From Viscum album (taxonomy: Eukaryota; Streptophyta; Magnoliopsida; Santalales; Viscaceae): a stretch of 64,000 nucleotides of DNA. The position numbers and the translations under genes were made by a program. Below, in pieces: positions 12,101-25,949 of this stretch. The stretch lies in assembly GCA_963277665.1 (NCBI GenBank), contig OY728120.1, forward strand, positions 944,433,195-944,497,194, written 5' to 3'. Numbering within the stretch: the stretch's first letter is position 1; each line of letters opens with the position of its first letter. The notes under the pieces are model-generated. The model did no database searches, had not been told where the DNA came from, and saw only the letters and a list, made by a program, of their open reading frames with translations.

Positions 12101-15100
12101 GATGGAAAGATCCTATAATTATCCATTTTCCATTAATATAAATTTTTTAAAAAGAAACATGTTTTATTTTTTAGGAAATTAATTATGATTTTCAACATTA
12201 TGAATTCTTTATTCATACTCATCCATAAATCCTAGGGTAAATATTTTAAAATGAGATATGAGCATATAAATCCTAGTAAGTTATATATAAAATAAATAAA
12301 TAAACATTCTAGCCATTTTAAAAACATGAGATCATAAATAGAAATTTCCTTTAATAAAATATACTTTTTCTCAAATAATCATTTACTTAATCATGAAATA
12401 TATTGTACCTAATGCTTTTCATAAAATATATATAACAAAACATAAATGAAAAATTATAATCGTGTGGTTTTTTAGAAAACATGAGATCCCATTAAAACAA
12501 TTTCTTAAAAACAAACATTTTTACCCCAAAATGGAATAATACTTCCTTTAAAAATCATTTTATAACCTTTCAAAATCAAATGATTTGTTTTAAAACTTAA
12601 TAGAATTCATATAAAAGTGATGTAGGTGACATGGAACAACCCTTAGAATAACCCAAGAAATTTTAGAAATCATTATGGTAAAATTATAACATAATTATTC
12701 AAATAATGTAATCATTATCCAATGAATTGAAGAGTTATATCAAGCTCACCCATCATCTAATATATATTGGGCATACCCATCATTGTGAGGTATATCAGTC
12801 TCAATGGTCATAATAAACAATCTATGAGGACCATATCATGAATAATTAAAATTAATCTTTCACCATTTCATTATGATACCCTTGAAAAACTCTTTCAATT
12901 TCATATGTAAAACACTTTCAGATATCAAAATACCCTATCCTTTTTAAAAACCCATTTTCAACAAATAAATACCTAGATAAATGGTGGGTTGGTTTTTCTT
13001 TGAGGAAAACATATATTCTTATAATGGAATCCAAACATCAAATAATGTTTATATTGGTAGGATAAACCTTTGATTCTGCATATGTTGAAATATTAGATTC
13101 CTTTTTATTTTATAAATAGATTCAAAACATTCCATAAAACATATGTAAAAAGATTAGTTTTGGAAACCCTTTGAAAGAAAGTAAAAGTAGACATGAAATT
13201 CCATTTATAATTAATTTATGTACATGTAAATATATCCATAAAATAATATTAATAATATGAACATATAAGATAAATTTTTACATAATAAATCTTTAAAACA
13301 TTTAAAATGTGGTTTTTATAATAATGTTTCTCTTACATTGAGTTTGACTCATCACATACATTCATTATCATCATGAAAAATAAAATTGTGTTAATTATTA
13401 ACTATATTAAGAACCTTTTTCATGTTTATTATTCCTTTTATTTTATTTATTAAAATGTTACATTAAATTACTTATTAATTAAAGTTCATGTCATACATTT
13501 TGATGATATTCGAATAATATATCTAAAATGACTATGGTAGGTCATAAATACAAATGAGTAATGTTTCCATTTTTTCAATAATACTAATTGGAATAAGATA
13601 ATTATTATTTTACCTTCCTATAATGATCATTATATCTTAAATAACACATTAGTTCTTTAAATAAACTTATATATATCATCCATGTTATGTGGTGATGAAA
13701 AACGCATCACATCAGTTCGTGGAGTTGGTAGTCCACACGTTAAAAAGAACGATGTTATAATTTTTTAATTAATACAAAGGTAAAAAAAATTATGATATAT
13801 ATTTTCTTCCAAAATTATAATTATTTCATGAATATAAAATATAAACATTAATTCCATCATTATAACCATCCATCAGATAAAGTTAAGAAAAACTAAACAC
13901 ATCGCTTCATAGAGGTGGTACTCCACATGTACGCACGATTGATAGTTTTCTTCCCAATTTGATGAAATAGGTGACAGATATAGATTATTAAATAAACATA
14001 ATAGAATGTAATTTTATGAAAGATAATAGTGTTATTATTTCATCATTGTTGAATAATATTTCAAGGAGGTAGAATAAGAAAAAAATGTTATGTTGAGAAC
14101 TATACCTCTTCTTTAGAAAACCTCTTTATGTTTACACCAAAATCCTTCTTAGGATGGTTTTTTGAATAATAAATGCTTCTAGGATAGGTTTATAGATTAT
14201 ATTACCTGATTATGGAAGTTTATTTCTGAACCAAAAATCTTTTTAAGTGTGATGAAAAGAGAAGAGGAGGTTTCCTTTTATAGGAGAGGGTAGGGGCACT
14301 CTAGGAATTTTAGAAATTATGAAATTAATTTTAATTCATTTAAATTTTAAAATGGATAAAAATTGATATTATTAAAATATAAGATAATTATGAGGCTAAA
14401 TAATCTCATAAAATAAATATTGTCCAATTTTAGGTGATGTTTTCGCCCATATCTTTTTCTTTTAACTCTCTGTTAAACCTTTTGATGATTACCACAATAA
14501 CAATGTTGTTTACTCTTTAGGGGTCATAATAGTAACTATAAGAGAAAAATTTGACCATAAATGGAAAATGTTTTATATTTTAGACCATCTTCCAATCAAT
14601 TTACTAATGATAGGAATATTAGGAATTTTAAATCATTTAATAAAAATATTACTTATTATAAAATATCATTAATACAGTTTTCGGAACTATTCATTTAAAT
14701 TGACTTTGGAAACAACATAACAAAAAAACTAATTTGAATATAATTATATAAATAATCCATAAAATGTTATATTTATCTAAAAAATCATTTATCGCAATGA
14801 TTTAATCAAAATATGTAACTTTTAATATTTTTAGAATCATTTATTTTATTTTTCTATTAATTGAATAAATATTGTGTTGGCATTACGTAAGAGTTTAAGA
14901 TAAGTGTTTCAACACTAAAAATTAGAAATAAATTTCCATGATAATAAATAATTAATCTTTAAAATAATCATGTAAAACTATACATATGTGTTTTTTATCC
15001 CTATCATAAAATATTATAGATATTAAAAGAAAGAAATTGACATTTTTCACATTATCTTTTACTTAAATGTAATAAATATTAAAATATAAGAAATATAAAA

Positions 15101-15888
15101 CAAAGTGTCCATATTTTTGAAATATGGATGTATATAGCTGAAATAAATACATAAAATAGTATAAATAAAAGTTTTTTGGCCATTTTTTAGTCCTTATCAT
15201 ATTATATTCAACATTAATTACACGATTTACCCTTTCCTTGGTGATATTTATTTACTATGGTTACTATTTGTAATAACCAAAATTAAGAAGGTTATATTTT
15301 ACAAATTTGGACCTCCTAATTACAAAGAGGGAATTTTTTTAAAAAAATTAACTTATACAGTTAGAATAAATTAATTTAAATTTAAACTCATAAATTGCAA
15401 CAAAAACCGTTTTTCAGAAAAATATATTTTTATACCAAATTCAAGTATAAAATGCATTTTAATTTCTATAACTAGTTTATTTTTAAGAAAATTGGACTAA
15501 TTAATTTTTAATACAAATAAAAAATATAATTTTACTTTGTGAATACAGGAAAATGAAATCCAGTTTTCAATAAAAATCAGTATTTTTCACTATTCATTGA
15601 AAAATCATCCTTTTCAGAAAAATAAAAAGATTACCCACAAACTAATTTTGATATGATTATTTAAAAAATTAATTTAATTTTAAAAAATTGATATTATATA
15701 ATTTGTAAATAAGGATTTCAAATAAAACCATATAATGGATGAAAACCCAGTTTTGTTATAAATAAGGTTTTTTCCTTTCGACAGAAAAAATACCTAATAT
15801 TATTATAATAAATATTACTCTATAATGACTATTTAGTGAAAACTAATAATACATTAAATTGATTATTAACGTTACCTTTTTTGTTACA
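12100..15888 (-). mobile_element. Old Ty3/gypsy LTR in reverse orientation, probably solo
   Basis: The reverse complement aligns in order with the 3.6-kb LTR of the young gypsy element at 38048-41653. Matched blocks are TGTAAC at the start (15888), a GAATAGTGAAA block (about 15590), the TATA region (14275-14282) with its pyrimidine-rich flanks, and both GTACGTAC-type repeats (about 13940-13890 and 13745-13695) in the right order and spacing. A GATGGGTG...ATTGG.TAATGATT block (about 12790-12700) also aligns. The low-coordinate end is degraded and placed only approximately near 12.1 kb. No primer-binding site, polypurine tract or gag-pol lies on either side. It is therefore either a solo LTR or an LTR cut off from its element. 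Confidence 0.7.
14275..14282 (-). promoter_or_regulatory. TATA box of the old reverse gypsy LTR
   Basis: On the minus strand TATAAAAG follows a C/T-rich tract (CCCCTACCCTCTCC) and precedes GAAACCTCC. This is the same arrangement as the TATA box of the young gypsy LTR at 39476. Confidence 0.6.
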
Positions 15889-15941
15889 AATAGAAGGTGT
15901 TTAATGATGATCCTTCAATCATACATCTATTATATATGGAT

Positions 15942-17847
15942 TGTAAGTTCCAGGAGTAGTGGAAAAGCAAGAGGGATCATTCCCAGCATTGATTTATTCC
16001 ATATGCAATGAACAATCCAGGATATATGAAACAATTAATTCCATGTAACATGAAATTGTATCAAATAAATAGGAAAAAGAAATATAAACCCAAAACCGAG
16101 AGAGAGGATCAATATAAATTGTATATAATTAATTTAATTAAATAAGAATCCCCCCATTGACACATTCGGCTATAGATCAAAAGGTGTACCATCATTGAAT
16201 TGTATATATCAATGGTAGATATCCTCTAGATGTGATCCACACATATTCAATGTATCATTGGATGTTTTTTAAGGAGTTTATGTGTTCTAACATGGAAGTT
16301 CCTTATTATTGTCATATCCGCCTTCGATCACATTGAGAATCGCTTCCAAAGCATTCTCCTTGATCTGGTGGAGGAGGATCTATCTCATTATTGAGAGTGT
16401 TCTTAGATAGGGATGAACTTTCTAGGCTCGATATATTTTCTCTAATTTTTTTGTGTTCGACCCAATAGGCGTCGCATGGAAAGCGCATATAAAATGAGAG
16501 AATAATATAACCAGTCATTTATTTAACTAGTGTAATAATAAACAATTTCTACAAGTGCCTTTAATTATTTCATTAATCATAGTGAAACCCCTTGTAAAAT
16601 AATAACATCAAAATTATTATTTCTTGACATACTCTTAAGTTGCGAGTTATAATTAAATATTATTTAATCAAATAATATTCAATATTATTATGTCTCACAG
16701 GTCCATTAAACTCTTCCAGCCAATCCTCCTCAATATTTATTAATTATTCCACTCAAAATTTATTCTCTCGAATAAATAGCAATGGAATAAATGAAATTAG
16801 GAATACATGAATAATTATTAAACCATGATCGGGAATAATGTTTATTCATCTTATTAAATAAAAAATTATTTAACTGAGATATTGGATACACTGAGTTTGT
16901 GACTATCTAAGAATCTTTCTCAATGGCATTAGGTAACCAGCCTAAAGTGCAAGGTTAGCATCTAGAAACACGCCAAGGAACCCATATAGAATGAATTTAA
17001 TGCTACAACAACATGTCACTTCATACGACTTCTTACTGTGTAATATAATATGTTTTTCATGATATCTATAGTCAAGTGGTTTGCATGCAAGTGCCATCAA
17101 CCCATGTGCTCGATTTATAATTCTTTGACTTCCTAGAAATTGAACTTTCCTATAGAACACAATGTCCATGGATTTATTTAGGCTACATCATTTCCATGAA
17201 AGGTTCTGAGATATCAAATTCCATTATAGAACAAAAGGGAAAATCATTTCTCTCACTATTCATTAATGTAGTATTACTCATTATGCACCAAATATATCCT
17301 ACCTCACTATGAATATATATCCCCACAGTTTCATCAATACATCTATGTTCACAATTCATAACACCCATTAATAATAATATTTAATTCTAAGGAAAAATAC
17401 ACATATCCGTAGATAGGAACACCCAATGAAACTTATAAATGTTGATTTCCTATTATCGGATCTCATTCTCATAATATCTTACTAGATAACACCAAGGTAA
17501 TACACCATTAGAAGGTGTCTCAAAGTCCTATGAGTCCCCACCCCTGATAGACTATATCATTTGGGTCTCTCAAATGATATCATCCAGCTATAGAACATAT
17601 ATCTAAGAATTTTTTCATAGAACTTATGGGTTCTTATCATAGTAGGGAACTAATATGACCTTTTAGTGTGACAGCTACTCTTACGATATTATCATATGAA
17701 TAGTTAATTAGAAGAATAATAAGGATTTGATAAAGTGTTTATTAATATCCATCCAATGAAAATATGTTTATCATAATGTACAATGAAGTTGGTTCTAGGG
17801 GACCAAATCCAACCGACTCCTACATTAACTAGATATAACTGCTAACA
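15942..17847 (-). repeat. Copia LTR1 (3' LTR of copy A), 1906 bp
   Basis: The plus strand starts TGTAAGTTCCAGGAG and ends CTGCTAACA (minus-view start TGTTAGCAG). It aligns along its whole length with LTR2 at 24012-25937. The minus-strand DNA just outside the high-coordinate end is purine-rich (GTGGGAGCC...ACAGACAGAAG), as expected for a polypurine tract. Confidence 0.85.
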
Positions 17848-17859
17848 ATCTTCTGTCTG

Positions 17860-20800
17860 TTGGCTCCCACATGATATTAATTGTTCTACTAAAATAAGGG
17901 TTTTGTTAAGGGGTCTTTTACATTGTATTTTTTGGATACTCTCTACACTGCAACTTCACCCCTTTGATATAAATCCCTCAATAGGTGATACTTTTGGAGT
18001 ATGGTCTTCATCTGTCGATGTGACCTTTTCTCTTTTTCAAGATTCACCATTGCAGTATTATCATAATACAATGTGAAAGGGTCTTTACTATTAGGTACCA
18101 CATTAACCTCTTATACAAAGTTCTGAATCCAAACATCTTCTTTGGAAGCATTAGAAGATTCTATATCCTCATACTCCACTAAAGATTCAGTGACAACTGG
18201 CTTCTTTAAACTCTTCCAACTCACAACACCTCTATTGAGACAGAAAACATATCATGATTGTGACTTCATGACATTCTGATCTCTCCGAAGACCAACATCA
18301 TCATAACCTATGATTACATGATTCTCTTCTCCTATATACACAATTTATATATCCTTAGTTCTCCTCAGATACTTAAGGATATTCTTAACAGCAGTCTGAT
18401 GTTGTTCTCCTGGATCTGCATGATTTCTTCCTACCATGCTCAATGCATAGGAAACATCAAGTATAGTATATAACATGGAATAAAAGATTGATCCTATCAC
18501 CAAAGCATATGGGATCACACTCATTCTATCTTTATCCTGTTGTTTCTGGGGACACATTTTCTTATAAATATGTAAACCATGTGACATTGGAACCAATCCC
18601 CTCTTGGATTGTTCTATACTAATTCTATTTATTATCTAGTCAATATATATATTCTTTGTATTAGTCCAAGTAGACTCTTTTATTTATCACGAATGATCTT
18701 GGTCCATGAAATGTAGGTTACTTAGCCTAATTAATTTATTTAGAAGCACTTGTTCAACCAGCCCTTAACAGATTATAAAACTGGTATGTAATTTCAAATA
18801 ATTAAAATTTCATCAACATATACTAATATGATAACAACTACATTCCATGTAAATTGTGTATAAACACACATCTCACATTCATTTTAAATGAAACAAAATT
18901 CTTTTATGGATTCATTAAATCATATTTTCCATGACCTAGACTCTTTCATCAATCCATAAATGAAAATATACAGCTTGAAAATACTTATGGCATCACCTGG
19001 TGTCACAAAACCTTCTAGTTGTGTCATATAGGCATATTCTTGAAGGTTCTCGTTAAGGAATGTAGTTTTGACATCCATCTTCCAAATCTCGTAGTCCTGG
19101 TAAGATGCTTTGGAAAATATGATTCTGATGGATTTAAACATGGAAACTAGAAAAAAGGTTTCATTGTAGTCATTTAGTTAATGTTTTTTAAACCCTTTAT
19201 CCACTAACCTTGCATTATAGGTACTTTACCATCCATGCCCAGTTTCCTCTTAAATACCCATTTACACCCAATAGAAATTACATCAATTGGTGCATCGAAA
19301 AGAACCCAAAATTGGTTTTGATACACAGAATCCATCTCAGAATTCATACCTTATAACCAACTTATAGCTTATGATCTCTCTACTACCTCCTTGTAGGAGA
19401 TAGGTTCATCATTGTCCAATAATAATGAGTCACCATCCTCGGTGACAAAAAAAATTGTATCACTTTGGTTTCCTTACCTCTCTTACAATAATATGAAGTA
19501 CTTGTGTTACATGAACTACTTCTTCAACGTGGACCTATATAACATGTTCCTACGCCATCTCCTATGTATCTTCATCATCAACTTCATCAAAGTCAGTCTT
19601 GCTCCCACTATCCTTTTTGAGGATTTTCTCCATCTCAAGAAAGATGGGTTTTTTTGTGATGGTTACTTTCTTGGATAAGGGGTTATATAGGTAATATCCC
19701 TTTTTTTCCTTAAGATATCCTATATAGATTCACCTTATTCCCCAAGGTGCTAGTTTGTTTCCTGATAAATTCTTAACAAATTCCTCGCATCCCCATACAC
19801 ATGTATTCTAAAAAATGGGCTCTTTTCTACTCCATAAATCAAAGGAAATTCCATTTTCCACATTAATTGGTACTCAGTTTAATGTTTATGCCTAAGTTTT
19901 AATGAATATCCCCAAAAAAATAATGGAAGATCTTTATGAAACATCATCTACCTTACTATTTCCAAAAATGTATTGTTCCTCCTTTCATTAACACCGTTCC
20001 ATTGTGGTGTATAAAGAGGAGTGAGTTGACATAGAATCCCATACTCCCATATAATTTCAATGAACTCTTGGTTAAGATATTATCCACCTTGATCTGATCG
20101 AAGCTTCTTTTTCTTCATACTAAGATAATTCTCTACTTCGTTCTTAGATTTCCTTTAATTTTTCAAAGGACTTGGACTTATATATCATCAAGTAAATATA
20201 TACATATCTACTTAAGTCATCATTAAATGTTATGAAGTAGGAATATCCACCTCTAGATACTATTATAAATAGTCCATACACATCAATGTGAACCATCCCT
20301 ATAAGCTCTATGGCCCTTTCACCCTATCCACCAAATGTTGGTCTGGTCATTTTACCTTATAAAAAATAGTGGCATCTATCTAGAAGTTTTAGCTCCGAAG
20401 AGTCTAAATAACCATATTGATAGAGCTTTGTCAAACGCTTCTCATTTACATGATCGATATGGTGATGCCACAACTGGGTGTTATATGAGTCATGTGAACT
20501 TGATTGATTATCAAATGTAAACACTTGGTTTTCAAAATTTAAAAATTCATACGGTAATTTAAATGAACCATACCATAACTTATTTTTTCATTATAATAGA
20601 AACAAATTTAATTTCCAAACATGAAAATAAACCCATCTGTATCCAAACCTGATACAGAAATTATGTTTTTGGTAACACTAGGTACATAATAATATCCATG
20701 TAAACCCAAAATCATTCTTGTTTGAAATGATAAGTGTTATTCACAAATGGAAAGAGTATCCAACTCGGACAATTAGAAACTTGCAGATCCACCTATCCTC

Positions 20801-21690
20801 TGGAAATTTTTTGGAATCTACTTGGTTCCTGTATTTGAATATAAATATTAGAACAACAAGATATATCTAATACCCAGTGTTTATAATTGGAAAGATTTCA
20901 CTTGATAACAAACACACCATTGGATTCCCCTTTTCTCTGGGTGTATTTCCTCTTTTAGGGGCCTGACATGCCACTTGCAAACCATATTGCATCATTTTCC
21001 TTACACCACCTTTGGATTTTCTTCTTCTTGGTCGGATGGTTCTTGGGGTATTTAGACTATTTATATATATTATGCCCTATTTCCTTATCGTTCATCTTCA
21101 TATTCAACACAAGGATTCTGAGTTTTCACACCCCATGTCCTTATCCACTTAGAGAATTAATGTAAGAAATTATAATAGACTCTTCTAATTATTTCTCATA
21201 CTGTAATTCACAATAAAACTAGAGAAAGTCTTGGGATATGATGATTATATGACCTCTATACACAACTCATCTAAGAATTTAATACCAAATATTTCATGAT
21301 GCTCAATATAGCTAATAAACATGACTACATGTGGCCCAGCTAGTACAGACTCTCCAATCTTAGTAGTGAACAAAGCATTGGAGATCTCATACCTCTCTCA
21401 TCTTTCCTACTCTTGATGGAGATTTTAAAGGTGAGACATCATGATATAAGTATCATATTCCTCATGATTCTTCAAGACATCATATGTAAGGGATAATATC
21501 ACGAGGCACTGAACAACTATAGCATCATTCAAATGTTTCTTGTTCATAGATATCTCCTCATCACTCACCTCATTTCTAGGCACAACTATTAAAGGTTCTT
21601 CAAACACATATAATTTCCTTTCAAGGTGAATGATGACCCAAAGGTTCCTTTTCCACTACTAGAAATTAGTGCTGGTGAGAAGGGTTTCAT
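17860..21690 (-). pseudogene. Copia copy A gag-pol polyprotein, decayed
   Basis: The gag start is placed at the ATG at 21690 because copy B has the same start (30194). In order on the minus strand: gag (about 21690-21000), with the patch EEISMNKKHLNDA matching copia gag; protease/pre-integrase (about 20950-20520), containing VDLQV; integrase core (about 20310-19950), with MVHIDVYG, GGYSYFITFNDDLSR and TPQWNGVNERR. RT follows (19340-18700), with IWKMDVKTTFLN and IYGLMKESRSW. Last is RNase H (18600-17860), with YALSMVGR, SLVEYEDIES aligned to the TEAEY motif, and DPLTKP near the end. Several stops and frameshifts break it, so it is not functional. The protease active-site DTG is not intact. Confidence 0.85.
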
Positions 21691-24011
21691 TCTCAATTAT
21701 AAATCACAGCGATATATTTGATGTCATTTTTAATGTCCTTCCTACAAATAATATGAGAATAATTTCAGTAAATTTTCTGATAAAATATAGAAAAATAAAT
21801 AAAATTATATTTATTATTCTCCCACTATTTTGTTAAACCCAAATATCCCTAACCATTGGCTCTGGAATATCTTACTACTTGGACATTCTAGTAGAAAGGA
21901 TCAATATTTCACTTCGAATTACCACAGCTTTGGCTGGTCAACAATTTGAGAGGTTTTAGGTAGTCATTCCAAATGACAACTGCATTAACAGTTAGCTCCT
22001 AGATCCGTTGAGTGGACTCCCCAATCATAAATCCTTAATTTTGGGTTTCCTTAACCTTTGCCTCTCAATTACACTAACTATTTCTTTGTAAGTCAACCCT
22101 TGATGTAAACAATGTCAAGTAAACCCAAAACCACAAATTATAATTATCTGATAATTGAAATCACCCCATCTTTGGCCAATCATGCACTTTGAACTATGGT
22201 TCGATTCTAACTGATGTAATAGAAATCTATACCAACTTAATATTTTATTTAGGTGTTTTATCTATTATGCATAAATTTCCATTTATTATATTTTCACATT
22301 TTTTTAATATTAAGTGAGATAAGTTTGAGTGATTAACCATGTATTAGATAATACTTACGCATTATCCATTTTATTTTAGTTCTATATTGCATGCTTGTAT
22401 AATTCATTAATTATGTGATCGTAACAATACATCTGTAATTAATAATTCAATAAACTAACAGAAATAAAATAAAGTGTATGGTCATGAGGTTCTTCTAATA
22501 GTTGTTTTATCTATAAGTTGATAAACTAACCATTGACCAAGGGGGAAGACAACTTGACCCAATTAGTATTATATTTACAGCTTTCCAAATGTCCACCTTT
22601 CTATCTCCTTGGATTGGTTTTTCCTCGGCTCCTAACCTGAATCGACTCCACTAACTTGGTAGATTAATCCATTACATATGAGTTTACTCACACATAGGTG
22701 AAGGGTTTACATAAAAGAAACCATAGGCATGTAGGCCCTATATATTAGTGAGGAGGGAAGGCACGTAGGCCAACAATTTGATTTAATAAATTAAAAGTAA
22801 ACCAATCAGATACAAAAGGTTTGGTCTAGATCATGATCATTCACATGCATGAAATTAATGTATGTATTTAATAATACTAGCATTAAATTATTTAATCAAT
22901 CTTATTTAAGATCAATAGTCCTCGAACCAATTAATTATTATCTTTAATTAGTCAATCCTTTTAACATAATCCTTTTCTAAATTTCCTTTAGATTCTCATC
23001 CATTATAACTTTTAAAAAAATAGAATTCAACAAAAATTTACCTTGTACATAAATTTTACCTTGGAGGTGACCTGATGAATATCCATCCAAAACTACCCAA
23101 CATGTATTATACTGGTATAATCTTTGTCCTTTGTGACATGTAGCATGCACACAGAATTGCAATTTTAAAACACCTCATACAAGATGTATAGATCTTTGAA
23201 CATTAGTAAGGTGTTAATTAAACATTTATATATATATATATATATCAAACATTTATCACATGTTTTGTCCAAGATTTACACTCACATGAAGGTACATGTG
23301 TCAAGGGTTACATAATATTATAATTAATTTTAAATCTGTGTAATCTGGAAAATGTACATGGTGTGTAGATTTGATTACATGGCATTTACCCTCCTCACTA
23401 TCCATCTGATGTACACACATAGGGAAACAACATGTGAGGTGTAATTAAGAAATAATCAGAGTACAAGGCGTGTCTAATGGGCCACACACCGTGCAGACTC
23501 CGCGTCACATGATCGCCAATTGGGAAATACATGTATGGGATACACGACTCAACCCTAACCTGAAGGCACTACACGCCGTGTCCATTGGGATACACAATGT
23601 GTATTATGGTTTCCATGCTCCTGTTAATCCTGGTCAACACTGTATAGATTAAAGGTCATTAATGGTTTCATTAATGCCTAATTAATTCAAGATATCAAAT
23701 TAATTACCAAAATAAATCTTGATGCATTGAACAATACTACATGGTGTGTAATTCTCATTATATGGCGTGTAGTATGGTGTTGTACAACCAGGATCATTGG
23801 AACCCTCTGATGAGATCCTTGGTTTTATTTTATTCATAATATTTTTCTTTCAATTAGATCTGCGAGAAATGAAGAAGGAAGAAATAGATCTTATAATTCA
23901 GATTTAAAAGAAAGATTAAACTTCAATTGACAAAATAAAATTTTAAATCGTAAATCATAAACATATTATTTAAATAATTATAAACACTAATATGTGTGAT
24001 CTGATACCACT
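21691..24011 (-). other. Copia copy A untranslated leader
   Basis: About 2.3 kb lies between the primer-binding site and gag with no coding domain. It aligns with the leader of copy B (30195-30873 plus 53207-55334). Features seen are a TA microsatellite near 23226-23245 and a cluster of short imperfect palindromes (TACATGGTGTGTA, TACACGCCGTGTCC, ATGGCGTGTAGTA and others) between about 23350 and 23790. Confidence 0.7.
23998..24009 (-). promoter_or_regulatory. Primer-binding site of copia copy A
   Basis: The minus strand reads TGGTATCAGATC two bases inside LTR2. It is complementary to the 3' end of initiator methionine tRNA, apart from one late mismatch to the usual TGGTATCAGAGC. This fixes LTR2 as the 5' LTR of copy A and the direction of transcription as minus. 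Confidence 0.8.
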
Positions 24012-25937
24012 TGTAGGTTCTAGGAGTAGTAGAAGCATAGGAGGAACAATGCATAACTTTGATTTTGTCCATATTCAATGAAAAATCTAGGATCTATGTT
24101 ACAATGAACAACATGATCCCTAGAATTAAATCAAATAAATAGGAAAAATGAATAAAAACTGGAACAAAAAGAGAGGATCAACATATTTTTTTTATAATTA
24201 GTTTAATTAAATAAGAATTACATCCTAGGTGATTCTTTCATCATTGATGCATTCGTCCATAGATCTGTAAGTGTACCATCATTGCATTGTATAGATCAAG
24301 GTTAGATATCCTCTAGTGTTGATCCACATGTGCTAAATGTATCTCCAGATGTCGCAGAAGGAGTCTATGGGTGATAGCATAGAAGATCCTTATGCTTCTG
24401 ATGGCCACCTTTGATCACCTTGAGAACCACTTCTAAATCACTCTCCTTGGTTTGATGGAGGAGGATCTATCTAATTCTTGAGAGTGTTCTTGGAGGGGGA
24501 TGAACTCTATATGCTTGAGAGATTTTCTCCAACTCGTTGTGCACACAACCAAATAGGCATCGAATGGAAATAACATATCTAATGAGAGAATAATATAACC
24601 GATCATTTATTTCACTAGGGTAATAATATATAATATCCCCAAGTGGCTTTAATTATTTAATTAATCCTAGTAGAACCCCATGTCAAATAATAACATCAAC
24701 ATTATTATTTTCTTACATTCCCTTAACTCGCAAGTTATAATTAAATATAATTTAATCAAATAATATTAAATATTATTATTTCTCACTATTCTTTTAAACT
24801 CAGTCCACCAATCCTCCTTAATTATTATTAATTATTCTTCTCACAATAAATTATCTCGAACAACTAGTGACAGAATAAATGCACTCTGGAATACATGAAT
24901 AATTATTTAACCAAGAGTGGGAATAATATTTATTCAACATGTTAAATAATCAATTATTTAACTGAGATACTTGATACACTTAGTTTGTGACCCCCTATGC
25001 CTCTTTCTCAGTGGCATTAGACATCCTGCCTACAGTCCAAGGTTATCATCTAGAAACACACCAAGGCACCCATAGATAAAAAATTTAATGCCACAATGAC
25101 ATGTCACCTCATTCGAATGCTAACAGTGTAATATAATCCATTTGTCTCGATATCTCTAATCAAGCGGGTTGCATGCAAGTTCCATCAACCCATGTGCTCG
25201 ATTTCTCATTATTTGACTTCCCAAAAATTGAACTTGCCTATAGAAAACCATGTCCATGGATTTATTTAGGCTGTATAATTTCCATAAAAGGGCCTGAGAT
25301 ATCAACTTCATTTATGGAATAGAAGGGAAAAATACTTTCTTGCATTATTCATTAATGTAGTATTACTCATGATGCACCCAATATATACTACCTCTCCATG
25401 AATATATATCTTCATGGTTTTTTTCGATACATCTATGTGCACGAGTCATAATACCCATTAATAATAATATTTAAGTCTAAGGACCAATACACATTTCCAT
25501 AGATAGGAACATCCAATGACACTTATAAATGTGGATTTCATATCATTGGATCTCGTTCTCATAATATTATACTGGATACCACCAAGAGAATACACCATTA
25601 GAAGGTGTCTCAAAGTCCTATGATTCCCCACCCCTAATATCATGTATTATTTGTGTCTCTCAAATTATATCATATGGATATAGAACATATATCTAATAAT
25701 AGTGTCATAGAACTTTAGGGTTCCCATCATAGCGGGGAACTGCTATAACCTTTTAGTGTGATAGCTACTCTTGGGATATTATCACATGGAAAGTTAAACA
25801 TAAGAATAATCAAGATGTGATAAAGAGTTTATTGATATCCATCAAAGGAATATATATTTATCATAAAGTACTAAGAAGTTGGTTCTAGGGTACCAACTCC
25901 AACCGACTCCCACTTGAACTAGATCCAACTTCTAACA
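24012..25937 (-). repeat. Copia LTR2, shared by copies A and B, 1926 bp
   Basis: The plus strand starts TGTAGGTTCTAGGAG and ends CTTCTAACA. It aligns throughout with LTR1 and with the surviving part of LTR3. It is bounded on the low side by the primer-binding site of A and on the high side by the RNase H end of B. There are no internal genes. Confidence 0.9.
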
Positions 25938-25949
25938 GTCTTCAGTTTT

